Shown piece by piece: positions 13,101 through 28,100 of a stretch of DNA of 64,000 nt. A program made the position numbers and the translations under genes. Numbering within the stretch: position 1 is the stretch's first letter; each line of letters begins with the position of its first letter. The stretch comes from Spisula solida (lineage: Eukaryota > Mollusca > Bivalvia > Venerida > Mactridae): NCBI GenBank assembly GCA_947247005.1, contig OX365945.1, positions 11,352,501 to 11,416,500 of the forward strand. The letters are read 5' to 3'. The notes below the pieces were generated by a model that saw only the letters and a program-made list of their open reading frames with translations, did not search any database and had not been told where the DNA came from.

Positions 13101-16100
13101 TGTATGATAATGATTTTAATGTTTTATCGTAAAAAATATTTGACGATAATTATTTTGTATGATAATCTGAAGCAATCCCTTGACTTCCATTATGATATGA
13201 TTTCAGTTGTGGGTTGATCATTCTAACTGTATATGTTTCTGTTTATAGAATATTAAGTAAGGTACTGGATACTGTTATAAGTTGAGTGCCTTCACCTTAG
13301 GGGATTATTTGTCTGTAAGAGATTGTTAAAAGGTTGATAAACTCTCAGCACAGTAAACAAACAGATTTAGATATGATGCTTTATTGATGTACATGATTGA
13401 TTCATCAGTCAAACCTGTGCTAAATGACAAAGAGAAAGCACATGCAAACAAAAATCACTGTTACAAAAAGATAATAGAAAATCGGACAGGGAAGGCAGCA
13501 CTCAACTTAAACAGCCGCGCACAGAAAACATCAAAACAACACATTATGTGACATACCACATTTACATACCATAAACAACCTGTCTACGTTATAACATTAA
13601 AGACAACTCTATTTATCTCACATCAGCTCATTTTCAATGATATTTAATCTGTTCATTATAAGAGAGACCGCTCTATAAAACAACATCCTGGTTTGACGGT
13701 TCTATCTATAGGTATACATGTATATTGATAACTAGGTTTTGAAATGGAAAAAGTTCTTAAATTGTTGAGTTCCGCTTACAATGGTGTACTTGGCTGTGAT
13801 GTTTAAGCTGGCAATGGTGAACTTGTCGTTTACAAGCAATAATTAATCTTGTTTGAAGCTGTGTTTTTATGCCGCATCTATTGATGCAGGAGGCATATAA
13901 TATAGTGATTGTCCTGTCCGTCTTCCCATTAATACTGTTATTATAGACAAGGATTCCACCGGAGTATGAGCGTTTATGAATGCAGTCTCGTTTTTGTGTG
14001 TGATTTTCAAGTCACACTTTTAACATTATGTATAATTGTATGTTTGTACTTGCAGTATTTGGTGTCGTACACTAAACGTCACAGATCTCATCCACTGATT
14101 GGTAAATATGCTCAACAATGTGTCAAACAAGTAACAGTTCCTCGTGCAATGGCTAGAAAATACCCGCCTTCATTTGCCGAAATTCAGGTTAGTGCATTTC
14201 CATGTTTTGCCCTTAGCGTGAGATTGGTGATGGAAATCTAGGGGATTTAATTAAAATGAGGGAGATATTCCTTGCTGAATCTTTGAACTTAAATAATGAA
14301 GTTTATACCGGTTTGCAGTTTTCACTTGTTTTATTTTTATCACAATATCATGCATGCTTCATAAAGCAATTTAAATTAATATTTGTGATCATTTTCGTAA
14401 TGTAAACAAAAAATGTCAGGTTCCAGTACCAGTATGTCCAAAATATGTGTGAGATTTGATCAATTTGCCTCCAATCATGCGTGAGTAGAGTCTCAAACCT
14501 GTGAGACTCACACATGATGCGGTAGATCTGGCATGTATGTAAGTGGCTCTGTAATGATGCAGTAATACAGGCTACTGTTGTCCATTCTCATACATCAGTG
14601 GTCAGTCAGGTCCTGAGATAATGATACAGTAATACAGGCTACTGTTGTCCATTCTCATACGTCAGTGGTCAGTCAGGTCCTGAGATAATGATACAGTAAT
14701 ACAGGCTACTGTTGTCCATTCTCATACATCAGTGGTCAGTCAGGTCCTGAGATAATGATACAGTAATACAGGCTACTGTTGTCCATTCTCATACATCAGT
14801 GGTCAGTCAGGTCCTGAGATAATGATACAGTAATACAGGCTACTGTTGTCCATTCTCATACGTCAGTGGTCAGTCAGGTCCTGAGATAATGATACAGTAA
14901 TACAGGCTACTGTTGTCCATTCTCATACATCAGTGGTCAGTCAGGTCCTGAGATAATGATACAGTAATACAGGCTACTGTTGTCCATTCTCATACATCAG
15001 TGGTCAGTCAGGTCCTGAGATAATGATACAGTAATACAGGCTACTGTTGTCCATTCTCATACATCAGTGGTCAGTCAGGTCCTGAGATAATGATACAGTA
15101 ATACAGGCTACTGTTGTCCATTCTCATACATCAGTGGTCAGTCAGGTCCTGAGATAATGATACAGTAATACAGGCTACTGTTGTCCATTCTCATACATCA
15201 GTGGTCAGTCAGGTCCTGAGATAATGATACAGTAATACAGGCTGCTGTTGTCCATTCTCATACATCAGTGGTCAGTCAGGTCCTGAGATAATGATACAGT
15301 AATACAGGCTACTGTTGTCCATTCTCATACATCAGTGGTCAGTCAGGTCGTGAGATAATGATACAGTAATACAGGCTACTGTTGTCCATTCTCATACATC
15401 AGTGGTCAGTCAGGTCCTGAGATAATGATACAGTAATACAGGCTGCTGTTGTCCATTCTCATACGTCAGTGGTCAGTCAGGTCCTGAGATAATGATACAG
15501 TAATACAGGCTACTGTTGTCCATTCTCATACATCAGTGGTCAGTCAGGTCCTGAGATAATGATACAGTAATACAGGCTACTGTTGTCCATTCTCATACAT
15601 CAGTGGTCAGTCAGGTCCTGAGATAATGATTGTCCATTCTCTGTCCATTCTCATACATCAGTGGTCAGTCAGGTCCTGAGATAATGATTCAGGTGATGAA
15701 TACACTCGTCAACGAGAATGCGGTCAACCACCTCCTCAATAGGTAGAGCATTGGCTTCAAGTGCAGGAGGTCCCTTGTTTGATCGCAGGTCTGTCATTCC
15801 AAAGCATACTATAAATGGTACCAGGAATTCCCTTGCTAGACGCTCAGCATTAAAGGGAAGCTGACTTCTCTTCTCTAATACCCTTGTGGCGATGGATAAC
15901 AATAGGAATGTCGAGAGTGATTAATATAAGTTTGAAAAACTTGTTTCAATCAACCTTAACATGTGTGATAATGTAAAATGGATACTAAATATTATTTTTG
16001 GCTTATTTCCTACTGTGACTTAGTGTATTGGTCAGCTATAATTGTAACTTTTGAGTCTATGTGTAGAATGCGGTCCTCAGGTTCAATAAGTACTTCTATA

Positions 16101-19100
16101 CCCCTTAAATGGTATGAAATGGCAAAGAAAATGTGCCAAATGTTATTTCAACACTCATATAACTTTGTTATATATTTTCCTATCTAGATTTGTAATCTAA
16201 GACAAAAAATATCACCCCTTACATTTTCAATATTTGAGTGTTGAGAGCTGAGTGCAAATATTGGTTGTGACCAAGGCCCCGAAGAATTAAGCATCTCAAA
16301 TAAAAATCTCAGCTCAAATTGATACTTAGCTCATATAAGGGCAGTTAAGTTTCTCCATGATGTTAGCTGCATTCAGGTGTTAGTTGCTTGTTTATATACA
16401 GGTCTACAAAAACAGCTCAGGCTGTCGCAACTGTTGAACAATGGAGTACATCTCCACAAAACATTCAGTTTATAAAAACTCCACTGAACTGCAAATTCTC
16501 ATTACCAATACTTTTATAGATATGAAATGTGCCATAAAATTGGTAAAGAATTTCTTTTGACTTTCTCTCTTTTTGACACATACAATGAATTATAATACAT
16601 TTAGTATGCAACATTTGTACCTTCTTTTGTTGAAGAGTGTAAGAGGGTGTCTGAAGGTGACTGAGTGTAGTTTCCTATCACAATATTTTCAACCTTACTA
16701 AAATGGATATAAAAAACCAAGAATTTATTCCCAAGGCAACAGTTAGTGACTCAAATAAAAGAAAATATTCTTGGATAATAATATGTCTGCTGGCTTTCAG
16801 CTTGTATTACAATACTATTGGTTGTAACAACATGGTTGCCATAGATACAGCAGTTTCCTTGGATACAATAGTTTGAATGACTATGAGAAATTTTATAATA
16901 ACTACCATTTATTAAGCATAACATATTTTGCCCAGGGTTAACTACCAGACAGACGATGTTTTATCAGCTTAATAACAATAATCCTTTCTCAGAATCACGT
17001 ATTTCTAACTACGTATGCCATAATTAGGGAGGATCTACATGAAGACAATACTCAGTGACACATAGTCTCCGCACATTGTTATATCATGAATTGTAGTCTC
17101 AGTGACACATAGTCTCCGCACATTGTTATATCATGAATTGTAGTCTCAGTGACTTGTTTGTTTCATGACATCAGCTACAAAATCCTCCCAAAATGTTATT
17201 ATTTTTAAATACAAACGCATAAATTGATGTGTTGTATGCTATAATAGCCTTTATGCATGGTTTTTCGTGTAATGACATCTGCAGAGTCCCGAGAGATGGT
17301 TGGTGCCCAAGTCTACCTTACCCTGCAAAAGAATTATCTTTCATTGTGTTTGAGAATGACAGAAAGTAGAATCCACAACTTTGGCTGGCAAAAACTTAAT
17401 GCTTATATCTGTGAAAAGTAATACTCACTGAATACTTTTATGGTATAATTTTACAGCAAAGTTTCAAAAGTTTCAACGTGAGATTTTTGTACCATCTCGA
17501 TTTGAGCTGACATTTCTGTTTGAGATGCTTCACGAGATTGGGGTCTGGTCTCTTAAAAATGTCAGGGCTTCATAAAATGTCTTAATTTTAAAGCAATTCT
17601 CCATGCCTGTGGTAGTATATTCAGACTTCTTAGATAGACCTTGATGCTTATAGTTAAGCTTTGTGAACCCCCTCCAGCATGCTATGTAAGAGTAATACAT
17701 CATACGAGTTCTGATTAACTTTCAGTCTAGAGTCATTATGAGATTCCTCGTTTATTTTGTTGATAGATGTGTATTACATGTATCATGTTCGTTAAGTTGT
17801 AAGTTTGATAAAATCTCTACTTTAGGTTTTATTTGTAAAAGAACAGATTTGTGCAGATTCTGTCTACTTAGAATTGATCAAATTATATTTTTGTCTGAAG
17901 ATCTGTTTAAATGCACTTTTACAACCTCTGAACTTCAGAAGCAGTATTCCTATTTCTAACACTGCCTGTATTTTCCTCCATGTAAACGTATAGAGCTGTA
18001 ACGTGATCAAATAAATGGTATATCACGGTTGAATTTCAGCTGTTTAATCTATTTCCTGCATATAGTTGGCAATTTTTATCAATGAAATGTATGTCTAAGA
18101 CATGTTTATTTCATGACGTAGAGCGCGGCATTTTGCGTAATTTTCTTTTCAAAGTGTTTCTGTTTGTTTATTCGATCATATTTATATTCTAGCAATGTGT
18201 AATTGCATGTCTCAATTCATATGCGCAAACGTGAAATACGCAATTGGAATTTGGAGTTAAATAAGCACCCGTTGACGACATAAACTCCTCAAATAAATAA
18301 AGTCTGTATAAAATTGCACACATTTCACGTGTTCGAATACAAACAGATCGCAGTTAAGCATGATAAACCGGTGAATAGATCACAGTTTAGAGTTCATATG
18401 CGTAGGATTTAATCACCAAGACAGTAGTATACCATGCTAAACTGCAATCTATTTCCTAATTCTGGTTCTAAATTGTGGCTGTTGCTGCCGTGGCATTGAT
18501 TGAAGTATCTATGGAGAAAAGTGTTAATACAGTATGTGAACATGCCAATATATTTCCTTTCAAGGCTTGTGGGTGAGCTCCAGTATTACTTGTGTTTTAA
18601 AAGGTCATGAAACTTTACAGGAATGTATATAAGCATGCAGGAGCATTGCCAGCGATACAGACGTATTCACATGCGTAACATTAATTTGAGCTGTAGAAAT
18701 ATAAGATATGGTTATAATGGCATTAAAGCCCCATATTTTCACAACCATAACCACCAACTTCAAGGCCTGTGTGTGTAAAATCAATTCAAGCCTGGCTACG
18801 CCCCTGGCATGTGAGTAATGGGGATTTCAGCCTTTGTCATACAACAGGCTGTGTTAGAAACTTGGTAGTGTTGAATTTCAATGTTTTCTTGTTGTGTGTA
18901 ACTTGTTGTGTGTAATTTGTTGTGTGTAATTCACAGAGTATGAAGACTGTGAGCCCACTAATATGTAAGGTGACTTTCATGGACAGTAAAACAAAGGCAG
19001 TCAGTATAATGCCATGTGACACAGCACAGGATGTATTGGGGAAAGTAGCGAAGAAGATAGACCTACAGTCTGTTGAAGGCTGGGCAATCTATGAGGTAAG

Positions 19101-22100
19101 TTACCACATTTACAGTGAATCTATTTGTATGATTATAGCAAGTGTAACATAAGTATTTAAGAAACAACGCTACTGATTCGGTCCCAATTATAAGTCTTTT
19201 AATGAAAACATTATAAATGAAAGCAGTGTTAACAGTCGACTACCGACTCAATGATCTGAACAAATGTGTGTCTGAAAATAGACTAGACTTTGATAAATAT
19301 GGAATCATACCTGTGCCATCTACTGTAAAGGTTATGTGTAAAAGTTCCTTGGAGCCAAATTGAAAGTCAATTAATATTTCCAGAAATTGGTCAACATACA
19401 CCTACATCACAAATATTATAAGTTTAAAGACTCACTCCGTTTTTTAAACAAAAATTTAATGATTAAGTGGCCTAATAGTTTCTCAAAGCTGTGTATTTAT
19501 ACAGATTCTCAATGAGCGCTCTCTAAGGAGGAGATAGTAATGTGTCTCGTAAAGTTGGAGTCGTATCGACTCATCGTTGTATTCATCCTCAAGGTAATCA
19601 CAATGATCTCATTATTTGCATAACGTTTTCTTCTTAAATCTTTTTTAATTGGCAATTAAAAATCTAGGTTTGTAAAATATTGCAACTAAATCAATCTGTC
19701 AATGATATATAGCTTTAATAATTCTAAACTTAAAAGGAAAGAAGAAAGCATTGTTCGTATTAGGTCGTAAATTTCCTTGATTTACGGTACATTTTTGTAA
19801 AAATGTTTAGTAATTCTTTGGTACAATATATCACATGGAATTATAGTCATGTTATATTCCTGAATATGAGTGGATTGTTCAATGTTTGATATTTTAAGAC
19901 AGAGCGAGTACGCTGCCAAATCTCTCATAGAACGGATGAGATTGTACTTACTTTCTGAGATTTTTCATCCCAATACAGTCTCATAGCCACGCTGAGGTAG
20001 GCGCCGTAGTGAAAATTTGAGAAATTACCAAAATAAGCAAGTTATTAAAGAAAAAAATGTCTTAAATAGACCCTTCAAAATATATGCTTCGGTTCTTCTC
20101 TGGATACGGCCCTGTAATACCTTTTCTTAATTAAACTGCTGGATTAAACCTTCTATTTTTGGATAGTCTACATCAAAATTAGCAGTGAGAAAGAGATCAG
20201 CTGTCATGCACTCACATAAATATTACAGAGTTTGATTGTATATGGTTTATAAAAGTTGCTGTAGATGTATATTATTTGTACACAATGACCATATTTGAAG
20301 ATAGGTGGGTCAACTCAGGTATTCTAATCAGTTAAAAGTGATAATTTTGGAAGAGTACCTGTATACAGCTCAGGCAACTGTAACATTGATAGAGAAAAAA
20401 TATTTTTATGCCCCCCTATCGATAGATGGGGAGGCATATAGTGATTCACCTGTCCGTCCGTTCGTCCGTTCGTTCGTCCGTTCGTCCGTCCTGGTTAACC
20501 CAAATTGACCGTTTCTTCTAGCATTAATATGGCTTGCTACAAAGCTTTCATACTTGCATGGATGTTGTGTATGAACACTTTCCACACGCCAGTATCACCT
20601 AACCCCATTTTGACCTTCACCTTGACCTAATTTTGGACTTAGACTTTATGGACAAGGCTTCCACAGGGGGCATAAGCGTTTATTGAACGCAGTCTTGTTT
20701 TATAATATTTTTGTTATCTATATAAATTTTACAAAAAAAAAATATTTTTTTTGTTTACTCTTTATTATGGTTACCGTAATGAAACAGTTACCTGTGGTAT
20801 ACAGTTGACATTGTATAGTACTATTAACAGATGTTGTATCCACCTAGAGTAAGTATTATACGTTTGGAATTGATGGCTTCACCAGAGTGTCGTGTGACCT
20901 TGGATTGTGAACATTGCGCCAAACACTGCTTTGTTACACCATGTAAAAATGTGATTGATGACACATTCTGATCATAACCATATCAAGGCACTTATCTTTA
21001 CGTGTGTAAACATCCCCGTCAAGGCACATCTCTTTATATACATTTTCACGTCTAGATCAACAGACATTCTTATAATATCTTGACATGTTCTTCTAGTATC
21101 TGAATCAAGGCACATTCCTTTACACATGTTCTTCTAATGTCTAAATCAAGGCACATGCCTTTACACATGTTCTTCTTATGTCTAAATCAAGGCACATGCC
21201 TTTACACATGTTCTTCTAATGTCTGAATCAAGGCACATTCCTTTACACATGTTCTTCTAATGTCTAAATCAAGGCACACATCTATACACATGTTCTTCTA
21301 ATGTCTAAATCAAGGCACACATCTATACACATGTTCTTCTAATGTCTGAATCAAGGCACACATCTATACACATGTTCTTCTAATGTCTGAATCAAGGCAC
21401 ACATCTATACACATGTTCTTCTAATGTCTGAATCAAGGCACATGCCTTTACACATGTTCTTCTAATGTCTGAATCACGGCACACATCTATACACATTCTA
21501 ATGTCTGAATCAAGGCACATGTCTTTACACATGTTTTTCAAGGCATTCTCGTACGGTTGTACATTATTGTAGCTGGGTCGTCAGCGCATAAAGCACATCA
21601 TATTGTCTCTCCACACTCTCATGCCTAGATCAAGGCACATATTTTTCACATATTCTCAGTTCAGTATTAGTGCTTGGATGATACATGTAGTCTCACAAGT
21701 ATCAATGTAATAATTATTTCAATTGCTGCCATCCTCGGACTCTGTGACATTTATGGGTCAGTAATGCCTGGTGGTTGTTCTATTGTTAGATAATAAAAAC
21801 TATATACCAGCAGTTCATCTAGAACATTAATGGATGTACTTTGGCTTGCCGTTTATATGGTTCTCACAGGAATTATATAGAACAAACAGTATGTCATAGA
21901 AATAGTACTGGATCACATTGGAAACCAGCTTTAGCTTATAATGTAAAATAACATATTTTCGTGGGTTATAAATTTCATGGATTTTGTTAAAAATGCAGTT
22001 TTGTGGGGTTGAAAATTTGTGGATTGCAAAACATGGAAGAGTAAACCATTGTTTCGTATTTGGGAGGTAGATTAATCATGGGAATTAGTCAAGTTAAACA

Positions 22101-25100
22101 ATAAAATCAATGAAATTCAATCCCTCGAAAAATGCACTGCTGTTAAAACACATGTTAGTGATTCTGGATTTGTTAATCTATTGTTGTAGATTGACTGATA
22201 TTCTGTTTCTTTGATCTTATATCTTTGATGTAATGTGTTTATAAAAGGTAATATTCTGTAGGTATTTGCACACAATTTGTGAGGTTTATTATTTAAGTTA
22301 GTACTGTATTTAGGATGGTCACTTGTGTGATCTTAGTGACATGTCTAGGTTGAGCAAATTAACTGTTTCGGGTTTATAATGTATTCTGCATGGGGAAAAA
22401 GTGACTGTTACCCCAGGGTTGTCATTGTAATAAGAATAATACCTGGATTGAGCGTTTGTGAATTTTTCTCAATCCTCTTCTTCTGCCTTCCAATGCTTAG
22501 CTTAACATGATATTGGTGTGTTGTACCCAATTATAACTAATTGAGTGGTGTGATTTTTGATAAGACTAATATTTGTTTGTTTGGTGTGTAACTTTATCCA
22601 TCAAAATTTATATGAGTTTTTCCAAGCTGTAATTGGATCATATACAGCTATATAATATATATCAATACTCCCTTTAAATTATACACCATCAACCCCTTAC
22701 AGGGGCTGGCTGATCCATTTTATGGGTAAATCTTGGATTATACCAAGCAAGCATGTTTTTGATAATGGTCATACTGTTAGCATTTAACATGGAAGTGCCT
22801 TGCCCTATGGATGCAACATGTTCAGAGGGTAAGTTTTATGTCATTTTCAGGTAGTTATTATTTTGTATAAAAAAGTTATTATTTATTAAATTTCACATAT
22901 CTGTTAAAAAGTATAACATATGGTTTTTTTTGTGTTTCTAGGTAACTACAGAATATGAGAGATATATCCGAGCTTATGAGTATGTGGCTGATGTCCTAGC
23001 GAACTGGGAAATGTAAGTACAATGTACAATATAAGTATGATGTATATATAATAGTTTAGCTGTTGATCAGTCCGTTATTCAACTACTTTTACTTAAGGAC
23101 ATTTTATGTCAATTTTGAAACAAGTTGATGACATATAACACAAAGCATTCCCAATGACTGCTCCCCCTGCAGGTATTAACCCTATCTCACTCCTGATTTA
23201 ATGCTCCCTGTGGTATTAACCATGTGGTCACTCCTGATTAAATGCTCCCTAGGTTATTAACCCTATGGTAACTCCTGGCTTAATGCTACCTGGGGTCACT
23301 CCTGATTTAGGGATTGTGGCATTCAATTTGACCCCAGGTATATAAGGGTCTGGCCCTGAAGTTCCCTCACTGCCATCCTAACCAACGATTATTGCATGTT
23401 TTATCTCTTATTGATTTCAGGACAGAAAAACTATCATCACAACCCAGTAAATACGAGACTGTGTCGAAGAAAGGACCCAAGTTAGCGTTAGGTGGGAGTG
23501 ATGCCCGGCTTGTATTCCGTAAACGTGTTTATAGACACGTACATGACATTCCAAATGATCCTATAGAATATCATCTCCTTTATGCAGAAGCTGTAAATAA
23601 AGTGGTTAAGGTAATAATAATAATAATAATAAAAGATAATAACAACTTTATTTAAAGAAACTATTAGTTTCAAATTACAGTACAAACTCTGCAGAGCGGC
23701 CCTATGTACAGCAACAACCTTTAAACAATGGCCAATATTTGCTGCTGCTTTCAAAGGGTGTTGCCCTACAGAGGTTGTACTGTATTTGATAAAAATGTAA
23801 TGGTATATTTATAAAAAAAATACAGATGTTGATTGTTTTAAATTTTTCCCCCCAAATTTTCTTTGCACATTGAATTCGTTCTTTTAGTTCTTATTTGGGG
23901 AAGTTACTTTTGGTTAAAAATTATATCCATATGGAAGTCAGATTCTCAACTTGCTTGATGTTACTCTATTACAAGTTGTAATCCCATGTTACAAAAAAAT
24001 ATAATTCTGCTATGCTTTTGAAGCGTGCGAAAATGAATGTTTTCCTCTGTCAAATACTTGGAACCGAGTAGCATGAACATTGTGCTTTGTTATGCTGGGA
24101 TGAAATTCACTGTCTGCTTGATTGGTCGAAAACTACTTTAATTACTTGTTTTGTTCGAGATAGCATCATGCAGAAATACATGTGTGTGAGAGTAATTGTG
24201 GTGAATATATAGGTGGGAGAAAAACCGAGGGTGAATTTATAACTGCTTGAATGAATAATCAATTAGATTGTATTGATTATTAGGTAAAAAAATTTCATGA
24301 TGAAAATTGAATTTTCACGTCAATTGTCGTCTTGTAGACCAAGTGATTCCTGCTGTGCCTGATTGATTTTGTTTTTTACTTGTAAATAATTCATCCGATG
24401 CTTTATGACTGTATCGTATTCACGTGCATTTGGGTTACCTATAGTATTCACATGCATGTGGGCAACCTATTGTGTTCATGCATGTGGGCAACATATCGTG
24501 CTCAGGGGCATGTGGACAACCTATTGTGTTCATGCATGTGGGCAACATATCGTGTTCAGGGGCATGTGGGCATCCTATTGTGTTCATGCATGTGGGCAAC
24601 ATATCATGTTCACGTGCATGTGGGCATCCTATTGTGTTCACGTGCATGTGGGCAACCTATTGTGTTCACATGCATGTGGGTGGCATATCATGTTCAGGGG
24701 CATGTGGGCATCCTATTGTGTTCACATGCATGTTGGCAACATATTGTGTTCACGTCATGTGGGCATCCTATTGTGTTCATGTGCATGTGGGCAACCTATT
24801 GTGTTCACATGCATGTGGGTAGCATATCGTGTTCAGGGGCATGTAGGCAACCTATTGTGTTCACATGCATGTGGGCAACCTATTGTGTTTACATGCATGG
24901 GGGTAGCATATCGTGTTCAGGGGCATGTGGGCAACCTATTGTGTTCACATGCATGTGGGCAACATATTATGTTTATGTAAATGTGAGCAACATATCTTGT
25001 TCATGTGAGCAACCTATAGTGTTTAAGTGCATGTGGGCAACATAAAGCATATTTTTGAGGTTTTCAGTGATTATAATATTGTATATTGTGTATTATTGTG

Positions 25101-28100
25101 TATTATAACAGGATGAGTTCTCGGTATCAGACAAGGTGGCACTACAGTTAGCTGGTTTACAGGCTCAGGTGATACTGGGTGATTACCAGGAGGGTAAAGG
25201 TCAGAGGTACAGGGAAGTGGAACAATATTTATGCAAGAGAATACTCAGTTATCAACACTTGGACTGGAGTCTGCAAGTTGCTAATGCTCATAAGGTAAAT
25301 TTCCAAAAGGCCTGTATCCAGAGGCAGAAAAAACATGCTTTCTCAAATCTCATTTCTCAAATTTCATCAAGGCAAGTACCTCGGTATGCCTCAGCGTGGC
25401 TATCACGATAGCTCATTAGCTCCTGTACAAACTGAATCTGAATACTTCATTAAAGTATATTGTAATGTTTGGGTTCTGTCTCACAAAACTGGACATTTAC
25501 CAAGAGTCTTATAGTCCAGTTCTATTCTTATGGTCCAGTTCCATTCTTATAGTCCAGTTCTATTCTCCTTCTACCTTGCGTACACATTCTGTTGTGCTCT
25601 GAGTGTCGATTAGAATGTCATGTGTCTCACAATGTCATTGATTGATTAACATGGGTTTTCCCAAAATAACATTTATGCAAAAGTAAGCCAAACAATATTG
25701 TGTTTGCTTGATCCAACTTTTAACATTAAAGAACCGAGAAGTATATTCGGAATGAGCTAGGGCAGCGTGCCTTGATTCCTAGTATCACACAAACTTCATG
25801 TCTCATCCCTTGAAGTCAGAAGTCATTGGCCAATTAGTCAGGGATCTAACCGAATGGCCACATGCTACCACTGAATCCGTCATACGCAAATGCCTGGTTA
25901 GAAGCATTTCTTTTTTCCTTGAAATGTCTATGTTTATGATTTATATTTACAGCAATATGGTTCTGGAAAGACAGAGTTGGAAGCTAAAGTGTGGTACCTG
26001 ACTTGTGTTAAACAGTTTGCATTGTACGGATGTACATTGTTCCCGATCATTCATAAAGGACTATGGCAGCATGCCCACGATGCATTGCTGGCGATCAATA
26101 TGGACGGAGTGAAATTTGTGCGAGCTAAAGATAAACTCGTCTTGCACGATTTTAAATACACAGAAATTGAATCCATTTCTCTGGATCCGAATGATAATTA
26201 CGTAACTATGGAATTAAAGAATGGTGTTGCTATGGACTGTCCTCAACGGTGCTTCATGTTCGAGACCAATCACAAGGAAGATCTGGGTAACTTGATCTCC
26301 AGTTATTCACCGGCTCATGCAACCTGGCTCAAACCTGACTATGAGGGTGTGAAGAAGGTATTTATATGTTTCATTTATTATTACACTTTATATATAAATT
26401 ATATAAGCCCCTATAGTTTAATGAACCATATAGTATTTTCGTCCATATCTTACTTGTTTATGTTTATTATTGTTTTTCTCTGATAGTTGATGTTGTTGAC
26501 TTTGTGAAACTCTACATTCATCATCATTATTATCATGATCAAGTCATTCATTATTCATGCCCCCTTAAGTTGCAAAGTATACTGGTGTGTGGATTGTATA
26601 ATGGAGTCATACTTTCGATGGCTTTCTTAAATTTAAAATCATTTATTGGACAACCATCTCAGTTGCTTGATTTTGAACATATCATTCAACTTGTGTTTGA
26701 TTAGGTATGTTGGGTTTAAAATGTACTACTTTTCATTTCAATTTTGGTCAAATATGATACAAGAGATCCTCTGCCTGCTATAAGCTTCTGCATTATAATA
26801 AATTACAAAATTCTTGGCAGTCTGTTCTGATTTTGAAAAATCTGAATCCTAAGGTTTCATAAAACATATAATTTTCTCAATTATTTTTCTGTCATGCCTC
26901 TGATGAATGCTATAGTTTTATCATAACAGACTCACACAATCTTCTCTTTCCCATAATGAACAAATGTCAATTTATGTCATCGTCAAACTGAAACAAAGAT
27001 TCCGATATTTTAAGTCGGAATCATTCTTTATTGGTATCATCTTATCGTATTTCACAAAAATCTCATCGTTATTTCACAATCATCGTTATTTCATCTCATC
27101 GTTATTTCACACCGATCTCCATTTTCATAGCAAGTCAAAAAGGTGAGATCTTTGCACGATTTAGATCATCTTTGTGTTTCTTTATATCATGTTTGCGCTC
27201 ATTGTTACCTCTTTGTTCTAGTTAAGAATTCACTTATTGTACATGTACATCTATAGTCTCTGGCGAACCTTTACTCTACTTTTTACTCTTTCCTTCAATT
27301 CTTTTCTTTTAAATTAAATAATGAAACAATTTTTTTTATTAATTTGGGCTGTATCCAGAGACAAAAAAGCACTGATGCAAATATTTTCTAGGGTCTATTT
27401 GAGGCATTTGTTTCTTTAAAAACATGCTTATTTTGGCAATTTCTCAAACTTTCGTGCCTCAGCATAGCTATAGGCCTGGACAATTAAATAGAAAATATGG
27501 AAATAATGATTCGCGGTATTTTGGCTGGCATCTGAAAGGTGATTTGTCCCGGCTGTTTGTGTCCTTGAAAGTATTTTAACTAACAGTCCTGAAACTTCAC
27601 AAGTTAATATAGAGATATGGGTCCTGAAGGTTTGAAAATTTTGTTGACATGCCATAGTCTCAGGAAATCTTACATCAAAAGAATATTTCTAGCGAAAAAG
27701 AGTAAAAGTGAAACCAGCATACTGTATTAATGTTATTAGTATTTGTAGAAAATATATAAAATTGTTCTTGTTGATAATTCTGCATGCTTCTGTATGTTTC
27801 TTCATAACATCTTGTAAATTGTTGCCATGACATTATCTAGCATTTTGAGAATGAAATTTGCAGTACAATTAAATCATTGGCTCACTCAACAGCATACGGT
27901 TACCCACTCAAGTCAGTCAGTCGGTCGGTCGGTCGGTCGGTCGGTCGGTCGGTCGGTCGGTCGGTCGGTCGGTCGGTCGGTCGGTCAGTCAGTCAGTCAG
28001 GTTTTAAGCTTGTTTTAGGTACTTTTCGCAGAGCTGGCCCAATGTAACAGAGTTAACTTTGCTGCATTCGCTGTGAATTATTTCTCATCTCGGCCAGAAA

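Noticed and set aside
14552..15689. CRISPR-like array
   Set aside because: Repeats are contiguous 67-bp units with no unique spacers, in a eukaryotic intron.
24398..25045. 215-codon open frame rich in Cys/His/Trp repeats
   Set aside because: It is a translation of a 28-bp minisatellite that is open in three frames at once, lies in an intron and has no independent coding evidence.
25733..25896. Possible extra myosin exon ('VIGQLVRDLTEWPHATTESV')
   Set aside because: Exons 8 and 9 join directly in phase with a continuous FERM F2 helix; this stretch has no good acceptor and no family match.
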